In this document: positions 1 to 6,105 of the stretch, one piece after another
Position numbering within the stretch: position 1 is the first letter of the stretch
Layout: the number at the start of each line of letters is the position of its first letter
DNA from: Lachnospiraceae bacterium
Lineage (GTDB): Bacteria > Bacillota > Clostridia > Lachnospirales > Lachnospiraceae
Assembly (NCBI GenBank): GCA_017476305.1
Contig: JAFVAA010000783.1
Location: 1 to 7,585 of the forward strand
Direction of reading: 5' to 3'
DNA: 7,585 nucleotides
The notes under the pieces: generated by a model
What the model was told of the DNA's origin: nothing
The model's database searches: none
Seen by the model: only the letters and a program-made list of their open reading frames with translations
Made by a program: the position numbers and the translations under genes

Positions 1-780
1 GCCGAAGAGGTCTTATTGATATGCTGCCCGCCCGCTCCACTGGAACGGTAGGTATCAATCCGAATATCATCATCAGCGATTTCAATATCCAAATCCTCTT
101 CGATATCCGGCATCACATCACAGGATACAAAAGAGGTCTGCCTTTTCCCTGCTGCATTAAACGGCGAAATACGTACCAGACGGTGAACACCATGCTCTGC
201 TTTCAAATAACCATACGCATTCTCTCCATTGATCTGAAGCGTGACGGATTTATATCCTGCCTCATCTCCATCCAGAAAATCCAGCATATCTACCTGAAAT
301 CCCCGCTTTTCTGCCCATCTCTGATACATCCTGCAAAGCATGCTCGCCCAATCACAGCTTTCCGTGCCTCCGGCTCCTGCATGCAATGTCAGAATCGCAT
401 TTTCTTTATCGTATTCCCCACTTAAAAGAGTTTCTATCCGAAGCTCTTCAAACTGCGTTTCAAATGTCTTTAGCGACTCCTCTAACTCTGCCACCAGAGA
501 TTCATCTTCCTCCTCCTCCCCAATGGCAATCAGATCCAGCATGTCCTCTCTGTCTGTGCAGAGAGCCTCATACCGCTCAATCACAGTCTGCAGTCTTTTA
601 CTTTCCTGCACCACTGCCGTGGATTTCTCGGGATTATCCCAAAATCCCGGTTCCTCCATCGTCTTTCCTAACTCCTCTACTCGCTCCCTCTTGCTGGCGA
701 GGTCAAAGTGAATCCCCCATTTCAAGCAATGGCTGTTCATAATTTGTAAGAGTTAATCTCATATTATCAAACTCTACCAT
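1..780 (-). CDS. prfB: Peptide chain release factor 2 (RF2), with programmed +1 frameshift; 3' end cut by window edge
   Basis: RF2 reads UGA and UAA stop codons in the ribosomal A site and triggers release of the finished peptide. The first reading frame starts at ATG 778-780, four bases after a GAGGTGA ribosome site (785-791), and runs 25 codons to an in-frame TGA (703-705). Shifting +1 by skipping base 705 opens a frame that stays open to the window edge (join 780-706, 704-1), giving about 259 of an expected 365-370 residues. With this join, the stop-recognition motif SPF falls at residues 205-207 and the catalytic GGQ at 250-252 (sequence SSGAGGQHINK). These match Escherichia coli RF2 numbering exactly, which confirms the frameshift reading. 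Residue 246 is Ser. The gene lies 127 nt downstream of secA, the usual Firmicutes order. Expression is probably autoregulated by frameshifting: scarce RF2 lets the ribosome pause at UGA and shift. The last third, after GGQ, is outside the window. Confidence 0.96.
702..718 (-). promoter_or_regulatory. prfB programmed +1 frameshift signal
   Basis: The slippery site reads CTT TGA C (708-702): Leu codon 25, then the in-frame stop TGA at 703-705, then C, the weak termination context typical of prfB. A run of five G (714-718) lies upstream and can pair with the anti-Shine-Dalgarno sequence in the GGAGG register if one G-U wobble is allowed. The spacer from the G run to CTT is five bases (ATTCA). 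In Escherichia coli it is three (AGGGGG UAU CUU UGA C), so the stimulator sits slightly farther away here. The stop at codon 26 is in the same place as in Escherichia coli. Confidence 0.93.
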
Positions 781-811
781 AAGCTCACCTCATTTCTATA
801 AATTTTTTAAA

Positions 812-859
812 TATAGGAAACGAATTTATTTCATGCGTTTCCTATAACTACATGAAATA
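812..859 (-). repeat. Two interleaved perfect inverted repeats (pseudoknot topology) in the secA-prfB spacer
   Basis: Stem A is TATAGGAAACG (812-822) against CGTTTCCTATA (836-846), 11 bp with no mismatch. Stem B is TATTTCATG (827-835) against CATGAAATA (851-859), 9 bp with no mismatch. The arms alternate A-B-A'-B' with spacers of 4 (AATT), 0 and 4 (ACTA) bases, so all 48 bases belong to one compact unit. As RNA it could form an H-type pseudoknot, although 4-nt loops across 9 and 11 bp stems are tight, or it could switch between two exclusive hairpins. No U-run follows on either strand, so it is not a simple terminator. It ends about 20 nt before the prfB ribosome site, which suggests a role in prfB initiation, mRNA processing or secA 3'-end stability. 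Function is inferred only. Confidence 0.8.
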
Positions 860-907
860 GTATCCATCCTTCCATTTGCGATCTGCTCTTTCTTCCGGCA
901 CCTTCCG

Positions 908-3475
908 TCATGCCTTTCTTCCATGGCACATCTTGTATTTCTTTCCACTTCCGCAAGGGCATGGATCATTCGGCTGAATCTTCTTTCCTTCCCTGCGCTT
1001 TGGTGCCTTCTGAACCGATTCATCCTTATTCGTACCCGTAGGCTTCGCTACCTGCTCACGCTCCACCTTCTGCTCGATTTGAACATGCATCAGAGCACCT
1101 ACCGTATCCTCAGAGATCGCATCGATCATATCATTGAACATCTCAAATCCGGCAAATTTATACTCTACGACCGGATCTCTCTGACCATAGCTCTGTAATC
1201 CGATTCCCTGACGAAGCTGATCCATGTCATCAATGTGATCCATCCACTTTCTGTCAATCACACGAAGCAAAATCACACGCTCCACTTCACGAATCTGCTC
1301 CTCCTCCGGAAACTCTGCTTCTTTCTTTTCATATGCCTTTAAACCGGCTTCCTGGAGCTGCTCGATCAGTTCACTGCGCTTCATATGCTTTTCCTGTTCC
1401 TCTGTTAGGATAATCTTATCCATAGGAATAAGCTTCAAAAGTACCTTGTTTAGTTCCGGAATATCCCATTCCTCAGCCGGAGCATCCTCATTGATCAAAG
1501 AAGTTACATATTTTTCTATCACATCCTTAATCATCTTCCGGATCGTGCCACGCATATTTTCTCCATCCAGTACCTGGCGACGCTCTTTATAAATGACTTC
1601 GCGCTGCTCATTGTTTACGCGGTCAAATTCCAGAAGATTTTTACGGATTCCAAAGTTGTTTCCTTCGATTTTCTTCTGCGCTCCTTCAATCGCATTGGAA
1701 AGCATTTTATGCTCAATCTGCTCCCCCTCCGGCATCGCAGAGAAAAGTCCCATCAAACGCTCGGAACCAAACAGACGCATCAGATCATCCTCCAGGGAAA
1801 TGTAGAAACGGGATTCTCCCGGATCTCCCTGACGACCGGCACGACCACGAAGCTGATTATCGATACGACGTGACTCATGACGCTCCGTTCCGATAATCTT
1901 TAATCCGCCAAGTTCCTTGACTCCCTCGCCAAGCTTGATATCGGTACCACGACCTGCCATGTTGGTCGCAATCGTAACGGCTCCCTTCTGACCGGCATCC
2001 GCGATGATTTCTGCCTCCAGCTCATGGAACTTCGCATTCAAAACCTTATGCGGAATTCCCTTTCTCTGAAGCTTTTTACTGAGATATTCCGAGGTATCGA
2101 TTGTAATGGTACCCACAAGTACAGGCTGTCCTCTTTTATAAGATTCCTCTATGTCAGCCACTACCGCATTAAACTTCTCTTCCTTCGTTTTATAAACGAC
2201 ATCATTATAATCCACACGCTGTACCGGAAGATTCGTCGGAACTTCTACGACGTCCATCTCATAAATTTCACGAAATTCCTTCTCCTCGGTAACAGCAGTA
2301 CCGGTCATACCGGATTTCTTCTTATATTTATTAAAGAAGTTCTGGAATGTAATGGTAGCCAAGGTCTTGCTTTCTCTTTTCACCTTTACATGTTCCTTCG
2401 CTTCAATCGCCTGATGCAGACCATCCGAAAAACGACGTCCCGGCATGATACGTCCTGTAAATTCATCTACGATCAAAACCTCATCTTCATCACTCACTAC
2501 ATAATCCTTATCCCGAAACATCAGGGAATGGGCACGAAGTGCCAGATTGATATTATGCTGAAGCTCTAAGTTGTCCGGATCTGCCAGATTGTCTACCTGG
2601 AAAAAGCGTTCTGCCTTTCTGACACCTTCTTCTGTCAAATTGACCTGCTTATCCTTTTCATCTACTACATAGTCTCCGGTCTCCTGCTCCTCCTCATTCA
2701 TCAAAATATCCATTTTGGAAAGTTCCTTGGCAGTACCGCGCTCTAACTGTCTGACGAAAATATCACATGCCTCATAGAGCTTCGTGGACTTTCCGCTGGA
2801 ACCGGATATGATAAGGGGCGTTCTGGCCTCATCGATCAAAACAGAATCCACCTCGTCGATGATGGCATAATGCAGGTCTCTCTGCACCAGCTCCTCCTCG
2901 TAAACCACCATGTTGTCACGAAGATAATCAAATCCCAACTCATTATTCGTCGCATAGGTGATATCACAGTGATAGGCTTCCCTACGCTCATCACTTTTCA
3001 TGTCATTTAAGATCACACCCACCGTAAGACCTAAAAATTCATGAACAGCCCCCATCCACTCTGCATCACGCTTTGCCAGATAATCATTGACCGTGACAAT
3101 ATGCACGCCTTTTCCCTCCAGCGCATTTAAATACGCCGGAAGAGTAGAAACTAACGTTTTTCCTTCACCAGTACGCATTTCGGTAATACGTCCCTGATGC
3201 AGGATCACACCACCGATTAACTGTACCCTGTAATGACGCATATTCAGAACTCTCGTCGCAGCCTCCCTGACTGTAGCATAAGCCTCCGGCAAAAGATCAT
3301 CCAATGTCTCCCCCTTCGCCAGTCTCTCCTTGAATTCCGGGGTTTTGGCTTTTAATTCTTCATCGGACAGTTTTTCGAATTCCGGTCCCAAAGCTTCAAT
3401 CTTATCTACAATTGGAAGAATCCGCTTTACCTCATGTTCACTATGGGTTCCAAAAATTTTCCTAAATAAACTCAT
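908..3475 (-). CDS. secA: Protein translocase subunit SecA, preprotein-driving ATPase
   Basis: SecA binds SecYEG at the cytoplasmic face of the membrane and uses ATP to push unfolded preproteins through the channel. The 855-residue length fits the family. Visible parts, in order: N-terminal helix ([10 protein letters not shown]); nucleotide-binding domain 1 with Walker A MRTGEGKT (100-107) and DEVD Walker B (207-210); preprotein cross-linking domain at about 222-370; nucleotide-binding domain 2 with [13 protein letters not shown] (504-516) and [11 protein letters not shown] (541-551); helical scaffold and wing at about 600-790; a low-complexity linker; and a C-terminal zinc motif [14 protein letters not shown] with Cys839, Cys841, Cys850 and His851, which in other bacteria contacts SecB or ribosomes. 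ATG 3473-3475 follows AGGAG (3483-3487) by seven bases. A probable promoter (3615-3643) and a folded leader lie upstream, and prfB follows 127 nt downstream, perhaps on the same transcript. No frameshift or missing motif was seen. Confidence 0.99.
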   Translation of the reverse strand: MSLFRKIFGTHSEHEVKRILPIVDKIEALGPEFEKLSDEELKAKTPEFKERLAKGETLDDLLPEAYATVREAATRVLNMRHYRVQLIGGVILHQGRITEMRTGEGKTLVSTLPAYLNALEGKGVHIVTVNDYLAKRDAEWMGAVHEFLGLTVGVILNDMKSDERREAYHCDITYATNNELGFDYLRDNMVVYEEELVQRDLHYAIIDEVDSVLIDEARTPLIISGSSGKSTKLYEACDIFVRQLERGTAKELSKMDILMNEEEQETGDYVVDEKDKQVNLTEEGVRKAERFFQVDNLADPDNLELQHNINLALRAHSLMFRDKDYVVSDEDEVLIVDEFTGRIMPGRRFSDGLHQAIEAKEHVKVKRESKTLATITFQNFFNKYKKKSGMTGTAVTEEKEFREIYEMDVVEVPTNLPVQRVDYNDVVYKTKEEKFNAVVADIEESYKRGQPVLVGTITIDTSEYLSKKLQRKGIPHKVLNAKFHELEAEIIADAGQKGAVTIATNMAGRGTDIKLGEGVKELGGLKIIGTERHESRRIDNQLRGRAGRQGDPGESRFYISLEDDLMRLFGSERLMGLFSAMPEGEQIEHKMLSNAIEGAQKKIEGNNFGIRKNLLEFDRVNNEQREVIYKERRQVLDGENMRGTIRKMIKDVIEKYVTSLINEDAPAEEWDIPELNKVLLKLIPMDKIILTEEQEKHMKRSELIEQLQEAGLKAYEKKEAEFPEEEQIREVERVILLRVIDRKWMDHIDDMDQLRQGIGLQSYGQRDPVVEYKFAGFEMFNDMIDAISEDTVGALMHVQIEQKVEREQVAKPTGTNKDESVQKAPKRREGKKIQPNDPCPCGSGKKYKMCHGRKA

Positions 3476-3502
3476 GTCATCTCTCCTGACTCTTTAAATA
3501 TT

Positions 3503-3609
3503 CTAAGGAATCTTCGCAAAACCAATTACCTTTTTTCTTCAAAAAATGCTTGCGTATAAGGCATTTTTTGAAGATAAGTTCAACAATTTATTTTGCGACA
3601 GTTCCTAAG
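3503..3609 (-). repeat. Long imperfect inverted repeat forming the secA 5' leader hairpin
   Basis: The inner stem is a perfect 13-bp repeat (3537-3549 with 3561-3573; arm CTTCAAAAAATGC) around an 11-nt loop. Pairing continues outward after a 2-nt bulge: AATT (3585-3588 with 3524-3527), TCGCAAAA with TTTTGCGA (3591-3598 with 3514-3521), AGGAA with TTCCT (3602-3606 with 3506-3510) and CT with AG (3608-3609 with 3503-3504). All outer pairs share one register (positions sum to 7112). About 39 pairs can form in the minus-strand RNA, including five G-U wobbles. On the plus strand those five would be A-C mismatches, and only about two other positions would become wobbles, which mildly favours a function as secA-sense RNA. 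It begins at the predicted transcription start and ends 16 nt before the secA ribosome site. It could be a 5' stabilising structure, a regulatory leader, or a small palindromic mobile element. Confidence 0.75.
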
Positions 3610-3614
3610 CATTC

Positions 3615-3643
3615 AGTATAGCCTCAGGCATTACTGATGTAAC
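3615..3643 (-). promoter_or_regulatory. Probable sigma-A promoter for secA
   Basis: The -10 box TATACT (3615-3620, five of six consensus bases) and the -35 box GTTACA (3638-3643, four of six) are separated by exactly 17 bases. The expected transcription start is near 3607-3609, where the leader hairpin begins, leaving about 133 nt of untranslated leader. The spacer holds a small palindrome, GCCT-C-AGGC (3621-3629 on the plus strand), and one copy of a 9-bp direct repeat CAGGCATTA (3625-3633; second copy 3661-3669), either of which could be an operator. The upstream terminator at 3727-3758 supports a separate promoter here. Between 3644 and 3726 nothing else was recognised. Confidence 0.55.
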
Positions 3644-3726
3644 ACTGACGTTTTATTTTGCAGGCATTATTCACAAAGCACCGGGTAATTTTCTGCTTTT
3701 TTTGTGCTTATTTCATAATATCCATG

Positions 3727-3758
3727 AATAAAAGGGTGGTTTTAGAACAAACCACCCT
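3727..3758 (-). terminator. Rho-independent terminator of the hisH-hisF-ung transcript
   Basis: In the transcribed direction, AGGGTGGTTT (3758-3749) pairs perfectly with AAACCACCCT (3742-3733) across a six-base loop, followed by TTTATT (3732-3727); with the last stem base this gives UUUUAUU. The stem starts about 50 nt after the ung stop codon. It separates ung from the secA-prfB transcription unit. Confidence 0.88.
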
Positions 3759-3808
3759 AAAGTATAACACGAATGAGCCACTAAAGCAACTAAAGATTTT
3801 TTCGACTT

Positions 3809-4486
3809 TTACACATCCTCTATCTGCCAGTCAATCGGCTCCACACCATGCGATTCTAAAAAAGCATTTGCCTGACTGAAATGCCTGCACCCGAAAAAGC
3901 CCCTGTGTGCGGAGAGCGGACTTGGATGCGGTGCCTTTAAAATCAAATGCTTCGGATTCGTCAGCATCGGAATTTTACTCTGTGCCGGTCTGCCCCAAAG
4001 CATATATACAATCGGTCTGTCCTGATTATTTACCGCCTGAATCACTGCATCCGTAAACTGCTCCCAGCCTTTTCCCTGGTGGGAATTCGCAAGATGTGCC
4101 TGCACCGTCAGCACTGTATTTAAAAGAAGCACCCCCTGATCTGCCCACTTCTTTAAATATCCGTTATTTGGAATTTTCAGCCCCAGATCATCCTGCAGCT
4201 CTTTATAGATATTCTTTAAAGACGGTGGGATTTCCGGCTGGTCTGCAGGTACAGAAAAAGACAGTCCATGCGCCTGATGGACATTATGATATGGATCCTG
4301 TCCTAAAATCAGTACCTTCACACGATCTAACGGCGTGAAATGAAACGCATTGAAAATATCATCCGAAGGAGGATATACCACCACCCTGCTGTACTCCTCT
4401 TTTATAAAATGATACAGCTCTTTATAATAAGGTTTCGAAAACTCCGGCCTCATTACCCTTTCCCATTCACCTGTCAGCATTCCCAT
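3809..4486 (-). CDS. ung: Uracil-DNA glycosylase, family 1
   Basis: The enzyme cuts the N-glycosidic bond of uracil in DNA, arising from cytosine deamination or dUTP misincorporation, and starts base-excision repair. At 225 residues it is standard length. Family motifs fall at Escherichia coli numbering: water-activating motif GQDPYH (62-67, Asp64), Phe77 that stacks on uracil, LLLNT with Asn123 for uracil specificity, and HPSPLS (187-192) with His187 and the intercalating Leu191. The start at ATG 4484-4486 is nine bases after GGAGG. A second ATG two codons later has a worse spacing. The gene begins 14 nt after the hisF stop codon, and its ribosome site touches that stop, so it is very likely co-transcribed and translationally coupled with hisF. 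That partner is metabolic, not a repair gene. The terminator after it closes the operon. Confidence 0.98.
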   Translation of the reverse strand: MGMLTGEWERVMRPEFSKPYYKELYHFIKEEYSRVVVYPPSDDIFNAFHFTPLDRVKVLILGQDPYHNVHQAHGLSFSVPADQPEIPPSLKNIYKELQDDLGLKIPNNGYLKKWADQGVLLLNTVLTVQAHLANSHQGKGWEQFTDAVIQAVNNQDRPIVYMLWGRPAQSKIPMLTNPKHLILKAPHPSPLSAHRGFFGCRHFSQANAFLESHGVEPIDWQIEDV

Positions 4487-4495
4487 AATCTGTTT

Positions 4496-4503
4496 CCTCC
4501 TTA
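4496..4503 (-). promoter_or_regulatory. ung ribosome binding site joined to the hisF stop codon
   Basis: The transcript reads TAAGGAGG: TAA (4501-4503) ends hisF and GGAGG (4496-4500) follows at once, nine bases before the ung ATG. The eight bases match the full anti-Shine-Dalgarno complement, so a ribosome finishing hisF ends directly on the ung initiation signal. This points to translational coupling. Confidence 0.85.
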
Positions 4504-5262
4504 CAAACGGACACTAATGCCCTCACTTCTTAAATATTCCTTTACTTCCCTGATTTCCAGCTCTTTATAATGAAAAAGAGAAGCCGCCAGAACTGCATCT
4601 GCATTTGCCTCTGTAAAAGCGTCCCTAAAATGCTCCAGCTTTCCGGCTCCGCCGGAAGCAATCACCGGAATCTTTACATTTTCCGAAATCATCTTTGTAA
4701 GCTCTAAATCATATCCATTTTTCGTCCCGTCACAATCCATGCTCGTAAGAAGGATTTCCCCGGCACCCAGATGGTCCACTTTCATCGCCCACTCTACCGC
4801 ATCGATTCCCATATCTACACGACCACCGTTTTTATAGATATTCCAGCCACTTCCGTCCTCTCTTCTTTTCGCATCAATCGCTACTACGACACACTGACTT
4901 CCGAATTTCATCGCCGCATCTGAAATCAGATCCGGATTCTGAATCGCAGCAGAATTTACAGAAACCTTGTCTGCCCCTTCTCTTAGCACGAGTCTGAAAT
5001 CGTCAATGGTACGAATCCCTCCCCCTACTGTAAAAGGAATAAACACCGTTTCTGCCACCCGGCGTACCATATCAATTTTAGTCGCTCTGGCATCTGAAGA
5101 TGCCGTGATATCCAGAAACACCAGCTCATCTGCGCCGGCTTTCCCATAGGCCGCTCCTACAGAAACCGGATCTCCGGCATCTCTTAAATCCACGAAATTA
5201 ACGCCCTTTACTACACGCCCGTTATTTACATCCAGACAAGGAATAATTCTCTTTGTAAACAT
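4501..5262 (-). CDS. hisF: Imidazole glycerol phosphate synthase, cyclase subunit HisF
   Basis: HisF takes ammonia made by HisH, channels it through its barrel, and converts PRFAR to imidazole glycerol phosphate (to histidine) plus AICAR (to purines). The chosen start is ATG 5260-5262 ([12 protein letters not shown]), preceded by GGGAGAGG six bases upstream. This gives 253 residues, the family length. An upstream in-frame ATG (5293-5295) would add 11 residues of Lys/Arg-rich sequence not seen in HisF, and is rejected. The (beta-alpha)8 barrel landmarks are present: catalytic Asp11 in PCLDV, Asp130 in VVAID, the phosphate-binding VGGGIRT near 79-85, and [10 protein letters not shown] at 201-210. 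It lies 118 nt after hisH and directly precedes ung. hisA, which sits between hisH and hisF in many operons, is absent here. Confidence 0.98.
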   Translation of the reverse strand: MFTKRIIPCLDVNNGRVVKGVNFVDLRDAGDPVSVGAAYGKAGADELVFLDITASSDARATKIDMVRRVAETVFIPFTVGGGIRTIDDFRLVLREGADKVSVNSAAIQNPDLISDAAMKFGSQCVVVAIDAKRREDGSGWNIYKNGGRVDMGIDAVEWAMKVDHLGAGEILLTSMDCDGTKNGYDLELTKMISENVKIPVIASGGAGKLEHFRDAFTEANADAVLAASLFHYKELEIREVKEYLRSEGISVRL

Positions 5263-5329
5263 ATGTATCCTCTCCCGTTTTCTATTTTTTAGCATTTCAC
5301 CCGATACTCAGTTAAATTTGCCCTCTTGG

Positions 5330-5365
5330 TCAGATCATCGCAGAAAGTACGCTTTTACGACCTGA
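5330..5365 (-). other. Possible small hairpin in the hisH-hisF spacer
   Basis: Nested short complementary blocks are arranged symmetrically around a CGTA loop: TCAG with CTGA (4 bp), TCG with CGA (3 bp) and AAAG with CTTT (4 bp), separated by small internal loops. It is weak and overlaps the 11-codon ORF. It may be chance or a minor processing or spacing element. No U-run follows, so it is not a terminator. Confidence 0.3.
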
Positions 5366-5370
5366 TACAC
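5335..5370 (-). CDS. Very short ORF (11 codons) behind a perfect ribosome site after hisH
   Basis: The hisH stop TGA (5382-5384) is followed at once by GGAGG (5377-5381), a six-base A spacer and GTG (5368-5370). The frame reads MYQVVKAYFLR and stops at TGA (5335-5337). It is the same frame as hisF but is separated from it by further stops. The initiation signal is as good as that of any gene here, yet the product is tiny and resembles no known His protein. It may be a coupling or leader peptide, the remnant of a lost gene or older N-terminal extension, or an accident. Whether it is translated is not known. Confidence 0.3.
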   Translation of the reverse strand: MYQVVKAYFLR

Positions 5371-5381
5371 TTTTTTCCTCC

Positions 5382-5987
5382 TCAAAGTTCACAGAAATTC
5401 TTTAAAATCTGAAGTCCTGTTTCCCCGCTCTTTTCCGGATGAAACTGGCAGGCAAAAATATTTTCATGCTCTACAGACGCATGAACTGTAGTAATATACT
5501 CCGTTTTCGCAGCTACGTCCTCCTCATTTTCCGCCTGCAGATAATAAGAATGTACAAAATAAACATAAGGATTAGAAGGCAATCCCCGAAACAGCTTTTT
5601 TCCCTCTCCTGCCTCTAAAGAATTCCAGCCCATATGCGGTATTTTATAGCCCTTCGTTTCCGGAAAAGCAATCACTTTTCCCGGCAGGAGCCCAAGCCCT
5701 TCGACTCCCGGTGTCTCCTCACTGCTCTCGAACAACAGCTGCAGCCCCAGACAAATCCCTAAAAAATCAGTTCCTTTTTCCGCGACCTCCCGAATCACTT
5801 CTGCCAGCCCGAAACTATGCAGTTTATGCATCGCATCTCCAAAAGCACCTACCCCCGGCAGAATCACTTTATCCGCACTCCTTATCTTTCCCGGCTCTCT
5901 GGTAATCTCACACTTCTCCCCCAGATACCCTAATGCATTCTCTACGCTTTTTAAATTTCCTGCATCATAATCAATAATCGCTATCAT
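5382..5987 (-). CDS. hisH: Imidazole glycerol phosphate synthase, glutamine amidotransferase subunit HisH
   Basis: HisH hydrolyses glutamine and passes the ammonia to HisF, forming the bifunctional synthase of histidine biosynthesis step five. From ATG 5985-5987 (MIAIIDYDAGN) it has 201 residues, the normal length. AGGAG (5994-5998) lies six bases upstream. The longer in-frame option from ATG 6102-6104 adds 39 basic residues and would start upstream of a strong terminator, so it is rejected. Class I glutamine amidotransferase marks are complete: oxyanion-loop region PGVGAFGDAM (44-53), nucleophile Cys79 in FLGICLGLQLL, and His183 and Glu185 in QFHPEKSG. It follows a terminator, so transcription should start in the 6056-5988 gap, but no convincing promoter or histidine T-box leader is seen there. 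Confidence 0.98.
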   Translation of the reverse strand: MIAIIDYDAGNLKSVENALGYLGEKCEITREPGKIRSADKVILPGVGAFGDAMHKLHSFGLAEVIREVAEKGTDFLGICLGLQLLFESSEETPGVEGLGLLPGKVIAFPETKGYKIPHMGWNSLEAGEGKKLFRGLPSNPYVYFVHSYYLQAENEEDVAAKTEYITTVHASVEHENIFACQFHPEKSGETGLQILKNFCEL

Positions 5988-6056
5988 ACTTTTCTCCTGT
6001 TTCCATCTTGTTTCTTTAAAATTTCTAATTCTTTTTCTATTCCGCTCTGCATACAG

Positions 6057-6095
6057 AAAAACCACCCGCCGAATTCTCCCTACACGGCGGGCGGT
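6057..6095 (-). terminator. Strong rho-independent terminator after the membrane-protein gene
   Basis: In the transcript, CCGCCCGCCG (6094-6085) pairs with CGGCGGGTGG (6071-6062) over 10 bp with one G-U wobble; an outer A-U pair (6095 with 6061) can extend it. The loop is 13 nt and the stem is followed by five U (6061-6057). It starts 11 nt after the TAA of the upstream gene. The other strand has no U-run after the stem, so it acts only on minus-strand transcription. It should insulate hisH from the upstream gene. Confidence 0.93.
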
Positions 6096-6105
6096 CAAAA
6101 ACATC

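Noticed and set aside
703..705. In-frame TGA in prfB as a pseudogene-making mutation or selenocysteine codon
   Set aside because: The CTT TGA C context at codon 26 is the classic RF2 programmed frameshift; the downstream frame is intact and correctly numbered only after a +1 shift.
21..742. Three plus-strand frames opposite prfB
   Set aside because: The minus strand encodes RF2 with SPF and GGQ at exact expected positions, so these are shadows.
826..1023. Minus-strand 65-codon frame overlapping the secA end
   Set aside because: Most of it is secA coding sequence in another frame, and the tail runs through the interleaved inverted repeats; no ribosome site.
2024..2569. Plus-strand open frame of 181 codons inside secA
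   Set aside because: It lies entirely opposite the conserved SecA motor domains; its composition is a reverse-complement shadow and no ribosome site or family motif is visible.
3537..3573. 13-bp hairpin upstream of secA as a terminator
   Set aside because: On the secA strand it is followed by six A, and on the other strand by GATAAG; the U-run lies inside the stem, so it is better explained as part of the longer leader structure.
3658..3879. Plus-strand 73-codon frame across the ung terminator
   Set aside because: It runs through the terminator hairpin and antisense of the ung 3' end, with no convincing ribosome site or recognisable product.
5988..6104. N-terminally extended HisH from ATG 6102-6104
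   Set aside because: The extension would span the terminator hairpin and adds 39 basic residues; the internal ATG has a good ribosome site and gives the family-standard N-terminus.
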